DNA from: an uncultured Aeromonadaceae bacterium
GTDB taxonomy: Bacteria; Pseudomonadota; Gammaproteobacteria; Enterobacterales; Aeromonadaceae
Direction of reading: 5' to 3'
DNA: 64,000 nt
Assembly (NCBI GenBank): GCA_945957385.1
Contig: CAMFKP010000001.1
Span: 79,154-143,153 of the forward strand
Position numbers and translations under genes: made by a program. This document shows, piece by piece, positions 25,094-33,580 of this stretch (within the stretch, counting starts at the first letter, position 1; every line of letters begins with the position of its first letter). The notes below the pieces were generated by a model. That model saw only the letters and a list, made by a program, of their open reading frames with translations. It was not told the origin of the DNA and searched no databases.

Positions 25094-25661
25094 CAGATGC
25101 GGTTGAATTGAAAATCACAACATCACCATCCACAAAACTATCCTGTGGCAATTTCCGGTCAGGCTCGGTGGCTAAGGCAGAAACAATAGTAAGACTGCCC
25201 CACGGAATAACCCCGTGGAATTCCAATGTTTCATTCTCCCCGTCACAGACATTGCTATCCGGCTTAATTTTAGGATCATCTGACGATAGTTCAATTGCCA
25301 AAATAACAATAGAATCTAGCCATTCAGACGGCACATCCTCCGCCGCTTCTGCGTAACTTTCAGCAACATCCGCAGAGGTGGCCAAATACACAACACCAGT
25401 CTGTGAGTCCGGCCAGTTTGGTTTCGCGCCTTCACCTCCAAGTCCATTTACTTTGATTGACGGTAAAAGAGGTGAATATGTGGCATGAAAAAACAGTTTC
25501 CGTTCGACATTAACACCAATTTCGTGCAGCGCGGCGTGTGTTGCAGCTTGTTTAGTGTCGTAGCAGTCGGATGGCAGCTTCCGTTGAGCCTCTTGTCCTT
25601 GATCGACTAGAGGTTGGTGTTCATTGGTGGAATGTTGACACCCCAATAGATTGTTACTCAT
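25080..25661 (-). CDS. ADP-ribosyltransferase-like protein
   Basis: 193 residues. Around residues 56-125 it shows the pattern of ADP-ribosyltransferase-fold enzymes: LFFHATYSP with H59, a following VNGLGG, GVVYLATS with Y92, a helix ADVAESYAEAA, and a strand VILAIEL with E124 as a candidate catalytic glutamate. This is fold-level similarity, so the reaction (ADP-ribosylation or a related RNA or nucleotide reaction) is uncertain. It leads an operon with a zincin and a membrane-anchored protein, driven by the promoter at 25708-25737. Confidence 0.6.
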   Translation of the reverse strand: MSNNLLGCQHSTNEHQPLVDQGQEAQRKLPSDCYDTKQAATHAALHEIGVNVERKLFFHATYSPLLPSIKVNGLGGEGAKPNWPDSQTGVVYLATSADVAESYAEAAEDVPSEWLDSIVILAIELSSDDPKIKPDSNVCDGENETLEFHGVIPWGSLTIVSALATEPDRKLPQDSFVDGDVVIFNSTASDGKR

Positions 25662-25707
25662 CGGCTTTCTCCGGTTATGCCGTGCGGACGCTCGGCTTCG
25701 CTTGATA

Positions 25708-25737
25708 TATATTGGCCTTTTATATTTTAATTGTCAA
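25708..25737 (-). promoter_or_regulatory. Sigma-70 promoter, conserved copy 2
   Basis: TTGACA (25737-25732, - strand) and AATATA (25713-25708) with an 18-base spacer, as at 13776-13805. It drives the ART-like/zincin operon. Confidence 0.65.
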
Positions 25738-25764
25738 TAGAGGCCTTGCAATTCATTTATTATA

Positions 25765-26184
25765 TCAATACCGGCATTTCACCTTTTTGCCAGTTCGTGC
25801 GCTAATACATAGATTTTCCGGCTGATCTTCAAATTCACCAATTTCATCAAGAATGGTGAACTGATGAATTTCATTATCGACTAGCTCATAGGTGGGGATG
25901 GAGCCTTTGAAGTGCTTATCAAGAACCTTCACTGGCGGGGTAATATCTTTACCATCGAAGGTATAAAGCTTGAACCACGACTTGCCGGTTATGGTTTGAT
26001 TATCAGGGATCTTTTTTGTTATCACAAGGAGCTTATAGCCATTATCGTTTAGGCATTTTGCTCGCTTGAAGATGTCAGTAGTTCCCTCGTTGCATTGAGG
26101 CTTGTACTCAGCTGGCGCTGCCATAACACCTGCAGAGAAAAAAGCTAAAGTCAAAGCGATCACAGAGCATAATTTAACATTCAT
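25765..26184 (-). CDS. Secreted protein, unknown function
   Basis: 139 residues with a clear signal peptide (cleavage after about residue 22, VMAA). The mature protein has four cysteines, likely two disulfides, and mixed strands. It follows the M23-peptidase gene by 17 bases and is probably in the same exported-protein operon. Family not recognised. Confidence 0.65.
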   Translation of the reverse strand: MNVKLCSVIALTLAFFSAGVMAAPAEYKPQCNEGTTDIFKRAKCLNDNGYKLLVITKKIPDNQTITGKSWFKLYTFDGKDITPPVKVLDKHFKGSIPTYELVDNEIHQFTILDEIGEFEDQPENLCISARTGKKVKCRY

Positions 26185-26201
26185 TTCACGTAATTCCTAA
26201 G

Positions 26202-27608
26202 CTATTTTATTTTTGAATTTACAACAGACATAGCAGCTTTTGAGTGGGCGGCATTTATCTGAGGAATAAATGACTTGGCCGCACGCGCTGTATTAATAGA
26301 TGATAGCATCATTTCTATATTTTGTTTGCTTTGATAATGCCGCATCGCTATGTAATTTTTCAAGCCTTTCATTCTGGCTATTTCAATCCAAATGGCGCGG
26401 GGATGAACATTGGCCATTTGCATCCAATAGTTAGTATCACCATTTCTACGTGTGGCCTCCGTCGCAATCATAACCATTTCAGACTGACCAGCGTAATCCT
26501 CATATGGGGGCATGGGTTTTGCGCCATAGATTGGATCTGAGCTGAAAAGGCCGGCAGCTCGTTTTGCCTGCTCCAATTCTGTACTCTCTGCAGAATATGC
26601 AGCATGCTCATTTTGAGGACCGATTGAGCCAGATGTAGGATTGCCTGCAGCATCATCAGCGGCTTTCGCAGCCGATGCTACGGAAGGTTTTTGGCTAGCA
26701 GCAATCTCAGGCGTATTGGCGACAACGGCCACCTGCCCTACTCTAGAGCCTGGTGTTAGATAGTTGGGGTCTTTACGAGCGGGATATTGAATTACCTCCC
26801 CTTTAGTGAGCATGGAATTAAGGGGGCTTGGTGTATCAGGCGGCGGCAAAGCGCCAGCGCAGAAGTGGCGACGTACATCGTCTGAGACATTTTGGGTTAG
26901 TGCGTTAAACTTTGCGGCCTTGCTTGGGCTAAGGATTACACCGTCCTTGCCAAAGGAGTTCGGATCTACTTGATAGACTTGTTGAACTTGATTGGTGCTG
27001 TATACATTCCATTTTGCATCGCCCATAGCAGCAGCACCTTGCTGACGGATGTAATTAACGTGCAAATGAACGCCATATGCATTCTCTGTTTTACCTGTTG
27101 AACCCTGATTACCAACCCAAAAACCTGTATTGACGGGAAGACCTCCCGCAACGGCACGATTACCTGGTGCTGAACTTTTACCAGGATCTCCCATATCAAA
27201 CTGCTTGATCAAGACAGGATTTACACTATTCATATGGTTGTAGGTATATACGTCACCACTAGCATTACGACGTATGGCCACTTTTGTTCCAAGTCCACCG
27301 CTACGGCTACCCCACCACCCAGCAAAGATCACGGTGTTGTTGTCCTCCATCACTTTGAGCTGCGACTGTTGGCCAGCAAAATCAGTACCAAAGTGCAACT
27401 GGATATGCTTCTTATCTGCTAAAGATGGCCAGAGAGTAGGATCGCTGGTAGTGCCTTTTGCGCCGTGCTTCATACGCCATGTGTTGTAACCGGATGTGGT
27501 CTTGATGCCAGAGATCGTGCCGTATGGGGACGATAAGCAACCACTGCCTGATATTGCGGATGTGGAGGCTAGCGCAATGATTAATGCGGATATCTTTTTA
27601 AGCTTCAT
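26202..27608 (-). CDS. M23-family metallopeptidase, exported
   Basis: 468 residues with a signal peptide. The lysostaphin-type catalytic site is complete: HFGTD (H72, D76), H125 in YNH, and HLH (H181, H183). The C-terminal 230 residues are alanine-, serine- and lysine-rich, probably a flexible tail. It should cut peptidoglycan cross-bridges, probably to open the wall for the conjugation machine. A lytic transglycosylase at 40407 would complement it by cutting the glycan. It ends a run of exported proteins and precedes the secreted protein at 25765. Confidence 0.85.
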   Translation of the reverse strand: MKLKKISALIIALASTSAISGSGCLSSPYGTISGIKTTSGYNTWRMKHGAKGTTSDPTLWPSLADKKHIQLHFGTDFAGQQSQLKVMEDNNTVIFAGWWGSRSGGLGTKVAIRRNASGDVYTYNHMNSVNPVLIKQFDMGDPGKSSAPGNRAVAGGLPVNTGFWVGNQGSTGKTENAYGVHLHVNYIRQQGAAAMGDAKWNVYSTNQVQQVYQVDPNSFGKDGVILSPSKAAKFNALTQNVSDDVRRHFCAGALPPPDTPSPLNSMLTKGEVIQYPARKDPNYLTPGSRVGQVAVVANTPEIAASQKPSVASAAKAADDAAGNPTSGSIGPQNEHAAYSAESTELEQAKRAAGLFSSDPIYGAKPMPPYEDYAGQSEMVMIATEATRRNGDTNYWMQMANVHPRAIWIEIARMKGLKNYIAMRHYQSKQNIEMMLSSINTARAAKSFIPQINAAHSKAAMSVVNSKIK

Positions 27609-27621
27609 TGATACTGCACGC

Positions 27622-28815
27622 CTATTTGATTTTCGCGTTTGTGGTAGATTTTATGGCTGCTGCTGCAGCTGCATCTGCTTTAGCATCCATCTGATCTGTT
27701 TCTGCGACAGTCATTGCAGCAAGCGCGGTCTCCATGCGCTGAGCCTGCTCGTATTGCATAAAGCGCATCTGCAACTCCAAAGCAGACATCTTTGCATATT
27801 GGAGCAGGAGGCCGCGTGCCTCGGATGAGTGCAGAGAAACCTTGAAATCTTTATATCCTTCACCGCCCACAAAATTAGAAACACGCCGATCAATCTCAGC
27901 CATCGGACCGTTTGGAGCGTTGGCAGCCTTGATAGCTGCAACAGAATTGATCGAGGGTGCCACAAGAGCATCTTTCTGGCGTTTTAACTCCAAATAGGCA
28001 TTAACAGTAGGACTGTCTTTACCCAGAACAGTGCTTGGAGGGGGGTTGGGTGCGCCTGCAAAGTAATTGAGGTATTGAGTACCAGCTGCATCATCACCAG
28101 GTTTGTTCTGGTCGAAAATTGAACTAGGATTTGTATCGCGTGGCTTCTCGCCACCGGCTCGGGGAGTACAAAACCCCTTCGCCGCTAGCTCTGGACGGCA
28201 ATACACAGCAGACCTTGCAGCACTCCATTCCTTTAGCGTGTCACTTGGCTTAGCGTATCGGCCAGGCGCAGCAGCGACTGACTTAACGACTGCATCTGCA
28301 GCCTCAGCAGCGTGACCAATTGCCTCATTCATGGTTTTTTGCTGATCAATCTGCTCACATGGATCATAGCCCTGACCTTGAGGGCCGTAGTCACGCAGAG
28401 CTTCATATGTGCGTTTTGATAGAGCGATTTCTTTGTCAACGTGAGCCGCTGTTTCGGCCAGTTTTTGGTCTGCCGCGATGCGCTGGTCAGATGTGACCTC
28501 AACTTGCTTTGTGGTTACTTTTAGTGCGGCGGTGACGTTTTGCATAAGATCACGCCACTGCTGATCGAGGACATCAAAACCGCGATCCATAGCTGTTTTC
28601 TGGGTAGCATAGACCTCATTTGCGACGTTCTGCCAGATCTCGGATATCACAGGAAGGCAGGAGCAAAAGCCGGCATTAGCATTGGGTGCCATGAAGATAC
28701 CTGGCGCAGCACCAGCAAAGGCCAAAGCAATTGAGAGGCTTGCAGCCTTTGCTTTTAACGCAAGACTACTTTTATGTGGGGTGAACTTTCTTGAATTGTT
28801 GCTCATGGTGATCAC
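27622..28815 (-). CDS. Exported conjugation-cluster protein, paralog 1
   Basis: 397 residues with a long signal peptide (about residues 1-45). It belongs to a three-member paralogous family here (also 28812 and 29924), sharing the order: TTKQVE helix, charged helix with ADKELAL-type sequence, a YDPC or similar cysteine motif, and a paired C-x(8-9)-C near CRPELAAKGFC. The C-terminus is helical with repeated methionine and glutamine. Disulfides between the cysteines are likely. A role in the outer part of the transfer apparatus is inferred from the location; the family itself is not one I recognise. Confidence 0.7.
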   Translation of the reverse strand: MITMSNNSRKFTPHKSSLALKAKAASLSIALAFAGAAPGIFMAPNANAGFCSCLPVISEIWQNVANEVYATQKTAMDRGFDVLDQQWRDLMQNVTAALKVTTKQVEVTSDQRIAADQKLAETAAHVDKEIALSKRTYEALRDYGPQGQGYDPCEQIDQQKTMNEAIGHAAEAADAVVKSVAAAPGRYAKPSDTLKEWSAARSAVYCRPELAAKGFCTPRAGGEKPRDTNPSSIFDQNKPGDDAAGTQYLNYFAGAPNPPPSTVLGKDSPTVNAYLELKRQKDALVAPSINSVAAIKAANAPNGPMAEIDRRVSNFVGGEGYKDFKVSLHSSEARGLLLQYAKMSALELQMRFMQYEQAQRMETALAAMTVAETDQMDAKADAAAAAAIKSTTNAKIK

Positions 28816-29909
28816 TTAATTTTTGTATTTGTAGCCTGCACTTCCATAGCCGTAGCCGCACGATTTACTGCAGCGGCTTTAAGCTGGGTCGCCATTTTGC
28901 TGAGAGCAGCGATATTCCCTTCCGTCCGATAGCCTTGCCGAAGCGACATTTGGGCATCCTTGAGTAGCAAGGCCTGAATCTGGATCAGGTCTCGCATGAT
29001 GCCGACATCTTCTTGAGTAGTTAGGCTTTTCTGCCACTGAATACCTCGGGCTGATGTACCGAAATATTGCTCCCCACGCTCTCGGAGAAGAGGGATAAGG
29101 TTCTCATTCTCCTGGCTAATTGACTCCAACGAATATGCAGCCATGCCGGTGTAAACATCTTTTTCGGCCTTGATCTGCGCGTAGTTGTCCATAGCTGATT
29201 TGTCTGCGCCAGCAGGAGGGATGGGGTCAGGCAAACCCAAAACATTGGAAATGTATGCCCTTTTAGCTGCCTGCTCTTCGGGAGTAAGTCCAGCCTTTGC
29301 GCGTAGCAGCAAATTGGGGTTCATGTTAGCCCCAGCGAGGCCATCATTTTTCATCGTACAAAGACCAGCATCTTGCTCATCTTTGGTGCAATATTTCTGG
29401 CGATGATCTGATTCCCTTTGACGCACTGCAGCAGCCACATCACCGAAGGACGCATATTCATAGTTGCCCACATTGTCAGCAACTTTATCGCGGGTGGTTT
29501 TATCCGCCGAGAAAATGGCTTTATCGCGATTGTATGACCCGCAAGGATCGTAGCCCTGAGAGATTTGCTTCATGACGATATCAGACGAGAGCTCTTCAAT
29601 AGCAAGGCGTTTCTTTGCCTCTGCATAGGTTTTCTCGATCTCCACACCGGCCTGCACTTCTTTCTCGCCAACGGCACTTACCTGCTTAGTGAGAGTAGTT
29701 ATGGCCGACAAAACGAACTTGCTTGTCATTACGCCTGTGGCATAGAGCTTGGTATGTCGTACTGTAAAGTCACGCAAAGTATCGGCAGCATATTTAGAAA
29801 AACGGGCAGATACTTTGGGCTCTTCTTCCCCCATACAACCAGCATAAACAGCTGCGGCAGGGAGAAGAACAACAATGGCTACAGCAGCAACCGCTTGTAC
29901 TTTACTCAT
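28812..29909 (-). CDS. Exported conjugation-cluster protein, paralog 2
   Basis: 365 residues with a signal peptide ending near AVYAG. It shares with the neighbouring paralogs GYDPCGSYN, a CTKDEQDAGLCT cysteine pair and a C-terminal helix ending TNTKIK (the next gene ends TNAKIK). It overlaps the next gene by ATGA. Function unknown; the tandem family suggests stoichiometric parts of one complex or specialised copies. Confidence 0.7.
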   Translation of the reverse strand: MSKVQAVAAVAIVVLLPAAAVYAGCMGEEEPKVSARFSKYAADTLRDFTVRHTKLYATGVMTSKFVLSAITTLTKQVSAVGEKEVQAGVEIEKTYAEAKKRLAIEELSSDIVMKQISQGYDPCGSYNRDKAIFSADKTTRDKVADNVGNYEYASFGDVAAAVRQRESDHRQKYCTKDEQDAGLCTMKNDGLAGANMNPNLLLRAKAGLTPEEQAAKRAYISNVLGLPDPIPPAGADKSAMDNYAQIKAEKDVYTGMAAYSLESISQENENLIPLLRERGEQYFGTSARGIQWQKSLTTQEDVGIMRDLIQIQALLLKDAQMSLRQGYRTEGNIAALSKMATQLKAAAVNRAATAMEVQATNTKIK

Positions 29910-29923
29910 ATCAGTTATCCAAT

Positions 29924-30799
29924 TTATTTGTTGTTGAATGAGCCCATAGGGCCATTGCGTTCACCAGTTGTACGAGCCTCAATCTGACGAAGTAATGCAT
30001 AACGAGCGATGGACCGCATTGCCTCTTGACGACGCATCTGGGTCGCAGCGTTTGAACACTGGGCGGTTTTGCAACCAGGACTGGCGGACATCTCAAGGGT
30101 TGGGATGGTTTTAATTGGTGCGATTCGTGAGACATACGCACTAGCTGCCAGCTGTTGATCGAATGCGTAGGTGTCATTGACATTGAGCAAGGATGAGTCA
30201 ATGTCTGCAGCTTGCAAAGCATTAGGACTAAGGGTGCATAGACCGGCCTCGGCTTCATGATGTGTGCAGTACCGCTGGTTATGCAGCTCGCGAAGCGAAA
30301 TCATGGATCGTGATTTGGCGTTGCGCCGGCTAACGAGCGTCACACCCATGAGGGTAAATTCGACCTTATCACCAGTGGCTGATGATGTTTGATAGAGGTT
30401 GGCAGACCATTCGTGAGCACCAGTTGAGGCCTCTTTCTCTGCCCGATCAAGCGAGCGCTCAATCGTATTGGTGGTACACATGAAAGGACTTTGGCCAAGT
30501 GCGTTACCTTGGCTATTGACTGGGGCAAACTTGTTCGCAACATCAGTGATGCGCAATGTAAGGGCGAGCTCCTTGTCGGCGTGAGCCTTTACCTCTCTTG
30601 TCGCAGCCATAGCGTCAATTGCCTTATTTGCCTCAGCCTCAACCTGCTTAGTGGTCAATTTGAAAGCACATAGCACATCGTCAAGGGAGTCGTACCAAGT
30701 TAGATTTGGGGTTGCACCACACATCGCTTGGGCCCGAACTGAGAAAAGCAAGAACAGCGCAAAAGACAATGGGCGTATAAATCGTTTATCGCTTTTCAT
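29924..30799 (-). CDS. Exported conjugation-cluster protein, paralog 3
   Basis: 291 residues, signal peptide ending near VRAQAM. It shares KLTTKQVEAEANKAID and CTHHEAEAGLCT with paralogs 1 and 2 but is shorter at the C-terminus. Spacing to its neighbours is one base upstream and 14 downstream, so it is in the same operon. Confidence 0.7.
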   Translation of the reverse strand: MKSDKRFIRPLSFALFLLFSVRAQAMCGATPNLTWYDSLDDVLCAFKLTTKQVEAEANKAIDAMAATREVKAHADKELALTLRITDVANKFAPVNSQGNALGQSPFMCTTNTIERSLDRAEKEASTGAHEWSANLYQTSSATGDKVEFTLMGVTLVSRRNAKSRSMISLRELHNQRYCTHHEAEAGLCTLSPNALQAADIDSSLLNVNDTYAFDQQLAASAYVSRIAPIKTIPTLEMSASPGCKTAQCSNAATQMRRQEAMRSIARYALLRQIEARTTGERNGPMGSFNNK

Positions 30800-31882
30800 C
30801 TATTTACCCGCCGTTAGAGAATCAATTGCGGCCTGGCACGCAGTGTTATTTACAGAATCCGTCGCAGCGTCTTTCAGGGAGTCAGTTTGAGAGGTGGAGT
30901 CCCGAAGGATCTGCTCCTGAATGGCGATTTTCTGCTTGATGGACTGGCACTGAGATGAATCTCGTGTTTGAGTCGTGGTGGTACACACTTCAGGGGCATC
31001 TCGATGAGGTCTCTGACAGTCTTGGACATCAACATCAGCACACCAGTATTCACGCTGATAATAGAGGCCATCTGAACATCCAAGGGACTGGGTGTTCATA
31101 CACGCTTTGCCATATAGGTAATACATGGCTGTCCATTTATTATTTGAACTACCCGCCATGTTACCTAGCTTATCGCTAGTGTCTTGGGTGCTTGCGCAGT
31201 ATGTGGACTTGTTTTGGGTTGCGTTCTTTACTGCGTCCTTGGCCCTATTGATGGCATCATCAGCGTCACTGATGATTTGAATATTTCCAGCATTTGTCTT
31301 CCAATCACTTGCACGCTTTTGCAAGTCAGAGGTCATCTGTTGGGTCGCTTGGTTGAGCACATCTTTCATCATGTCCTTTGCGGCACCGTTGAGGTCATAT
31401 GTGCCGTTCATGGATGTGATGATGTTGTTGTACTTGCCGATCATGTCGTTAAGGGTGCCAGATGCAAGATCGCAAGCTTGTTTTACGGCAACATCTCTGA
31501 GTGTTTTGATGACTACATCAAGCATGGCGTTAAAGCCAAGATCGTCAGGCATCCCCTTGGATAAATCGATAGTAGTGAGCCGGATTAGCTTCAGACACTG
31601 ATTGCCGCCGCCGGCATCGTATTTGTCGGATGTATTGATGTTCATGCTTTCATACATCAACTGGACAGCGTATTTATTCTGCTTTTGAATTTCTTCGTTG
31701 AGCTTGTCATAGCCATAAGCAGCATTTCGACAATCATCTTCGGGCTGGGAGCTGCCGGTGGAATAAGCAACGCCGGCGACTAGAAGCAAAGATGCACTCA
31801 GAGCCAATCCTGCAAGGTGCTTAGGAGAGTTCAGGTAGTAACCGATACGCTGAGCAATGGGTGTCAGGTTAATGTTCTTCAT
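30800..31882 (-). CDS. Exported protein, related to 31888 gene
   Basis: About 360 residues from ATG 31882, with one N-terminal hydrophobic segment near residues 24-42. The central part (CLKLIRLTTIDLS, then ACDLASGTLNDMIGKYNNII) is closely related to the upstream gene. The C-terminal half is unique, with many cysteines (CMNTQSLGC, CADVDVQDC, CTTTTQ) likely in disulfides. Predicted periplasmic or cell-surface; function unknown but conserved beside the M23 peptidase. Confidence 0.7.
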   Translation of the reverse strand: MKNINLTPIAQRIGYYLNSPKHLAGLALSASLLLVAGVAYSTGSSQPEDDCRNAAYGYDKLNEEIQKQNKYAVQLMYESMNINTSDKYDAGGGNQCLKLIRLTTIDLSKGMPDDLGFNAMLDVVIKTLRDVAVKQACDLASGTLNDMIGKYNNIITSMNGTYDLNGAAKDMMKDVLNQATQQMTSDLQKRASDWKTNAGNIQIISDADDAINRAKDAVKNATQNKSTYCASTQDTSDKLGNMAGSSNNKWTAMYYLYGKACMNTQSLGCSDGLYYQREYWCADVDVQDCQRPHRDAPEVCTTTTQTRDSSQCQSIKQKIAIQEQILRDSTSQTDSLKDAATDSVNNTACQAAIDSLTAGK

Positions 31883-31887
31883 CAGTA

Positions 31888-32736
31888 TCACCATTTAGAC
31901 GATGGTAGGGTTGATCCCTGATCCGGCGCAGGTTGAGACTGGGGCTGTGCAGGTTGTTGAGGCGCAGCATCAAAAGCATTAGGCAATTTAGCGGCCTGTG
32001 GCTGAGGGGCATCTGCATGGCCTGTATTGGCTGGTGCTGCAGCGGCAGCAGCAGCTGCTGCTGCATTTGGGGCAGCCATGGCATTTGGATTTTTGACGCC
32101 GCCAGGCAAAGGTGGAATGGTCGGAGTTGCTGGAATTTGTCCAGTCACGTCTTTAATTTGGGAACGCCACTCGGAAGCTTGCTGGCTAATGATTTTATTG
32201 CCTTCCTGAGTTGCGGTTGTAACCGCATAATTCATAGCGGCAGTCCAGAATTTATTTGGATCAATACTGTTAGCAAGATTGATAATGTTGTTGTAACGGC
32301 CAAGGACATCATTGAGCGTATCTGACGCCAAATCACAAGCTATATCTCGGATTTTCTGGATAAATACATCAGCAGCTTGAGTCAGGATGTTGGCCCACCC
32401 GCTCATATCAAAAATTGCGACGCTCATATCAATTTTGATTGCTTGAATCAGCTTGAGACAATCGTTATTGAGCTGGAATACTTTACTTGGGTCGTATGAG
32501 CCAACGCCCTTAGTCTCGGCCTCGGTATGATCTTTTACAGCCTGAGTAATGGCCTCAGCAAGCTCTTCACAGTTTTTTGGCACCACCCCAATAAAGTTCG
32601 GCGGAGGGGCGTCAGATGCTGATGTTGGCTGAGCCATGATCATAGTGGCGGCCAACAATGCGCCCACTAAAACACCGGCATAACTCCCAGCGGCATGATT
32701 AGTCGGTTCTGTCTGAAGGGTATTGCGGATAATCAT
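31888..32736 (-). CDS. Exported protein, related to 30800 gene
   Basis: 282 residues with an N-terminal hydrophobic segment (about 20-40). It shares CLKLIQAIKIDMS and ACDLASDTLNDVLGRYNNII with the following gene. The tail from about residue 205 is a low-complexity stretch rich in alanine, proline and glutamine, including nine alanines in a row in the DNA repeat at 32037-32070. The pair probably arose by duplication. The start overlaps the end of the upstream gene by ATGA. Confidence 0.7.
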   Translation of the reverse strand: MIIRNTLQTEPTNHAAGSYAGVLVGALLAATMIMAQPTSASDAPPPNFIGVVPKNCEELAEAITQAVKDHTEAETKGVGSYDPSKVFQLNNDCLKLIQAIKIDMSVAIFDMSGWANILTQAADVFIQKIRDIACDLASDTLNDVLGRYNNIINLANSIDPNKFWTAAMNYAVTTATQEGNKIISQQASEWRSQIKDVTGQIPATPTIPPLPGGVKNPNAMAAPNAAAAAAAAAAPANTGHADAPQPQAAKLPNAFDAAPQQPAQPQSQPAPDQGSTLPSSKW

Positions 32737-33227
32737 TGGAATATGGCCTCAACATGGCGGATATTGAAGATCTTCGCGGCGAGCTCATCATTTAAAAGCA
32801 CTCGTACGCGATCAATTACGATCTGAGCGTAAGGCTGAGGCTTATCGGACGATTGAATGATGTCGGTAGCAAGCGTCAGTATTTCGGTTAGAAAGTCTGG
32901 ATTTTGGGTTTTAATCAATCCCACAAGTGCAATCATGCGCATTGCACTCAGCGAGGCCAGCAAAGGGATAATCTCTTGCATATGGGAAGAGGACGCGATT
33001 GCGCCAGTAGTGGCAAGGGCATCCAATTGGGCAACCAGTGGCTGAAATTCTGTCGGCAGCTTTGCTTGGGGGTCTAGTGTCCAAGACTCAATTGATGACA
33101 TTGCACCAAGAATTCCCGTCAAATTTCCACCTTGATCAAGCCCCTGAATAATTTCACAAACTGAAGCGTCACTTGCTAAAGCCATGATTTGTCCGAAATT
33201 TTTGCGCGATAGCGGATTATCAACCAA
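32733..33227 (-). CDS. Helical cytoplasmic protein
   Basis: 164 residues, all helical by pattern, no signal peptide or membrane segment, one pair of cysteines absent from motifs. It is the first gene of the 25.8-33.2 kb operon. A chaperone-like or cytosolic role would contrast with the exported products downstream; this is inference only. Confidence 0.6.
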   Translation of the reverse strand: MVDNPLSRKNFGQIMALASDASVCEIIQGLDQGGNLTGILGAMSSIESWTLDPQAKLPTEFQPLVAQLDALATTGAIASSSHMQEIIPLLASLSAMRMIALVGLIKTQNPDFLTEILTLATDIIQSSDKPQPYAQIVIDRVRVLLNDELAAKIFNIRHVEAIFQ

Positions 33228-33262
33228 AATTAGGCGTTTCGCAGTTGTACAGTGAGGTCTAA

Positions 33263-33538
33263 ATGCCGGTTGTCATGTGTGAACAGGGTTCAATTAGTGC
33301 AAAGCAGCATGCAATCGTGCTGCTAGGCGGGTTTCGGAGTGCGTTTCGCGAGTGTGGGCTGGGTAACACCCCTGCTTTTTGTCGCATAGATGACACATTG
33401 GCGCTTTTAAAAACGAATGCATCTGACGACGGTGAAGGCAGCACCAGCAATGAAATAGAGGATGCAGGTGAAATTATCGAGGATGGGTCAGTCGATAATG
33501 AATTTAATGCATTTAGTTTCAGTGGAGCCGATTTCTAA
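33263..33538 (+). CDS. Small acidic protein on the opposite strand
   Basis: 91 residues with a GAGG ribosome-binding site six bases before ATG 33263. The C-terminal 35 residues are strongly acidic. It lies between two - strand operons and would be the only + strand gene for 14 kb. Acidic small proteins are often inhibitors or DNA mimics, but there is no motif to support that here. It might also be a chance reading frame. Confidence 0.4.
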   Translation: MPVVMCEQGSISAKQHAIVLLGGFRSAFRECGLGNTPAFCRIDDTLALLKTNASDDGEGSTSNEIEDAGEIIEDGSVDNEFNAFSFSGADF

Positions 33539-33580
33539 TCTGAAAGCGATTAATTGACAGAAAACTTGATTGTCGAATAT

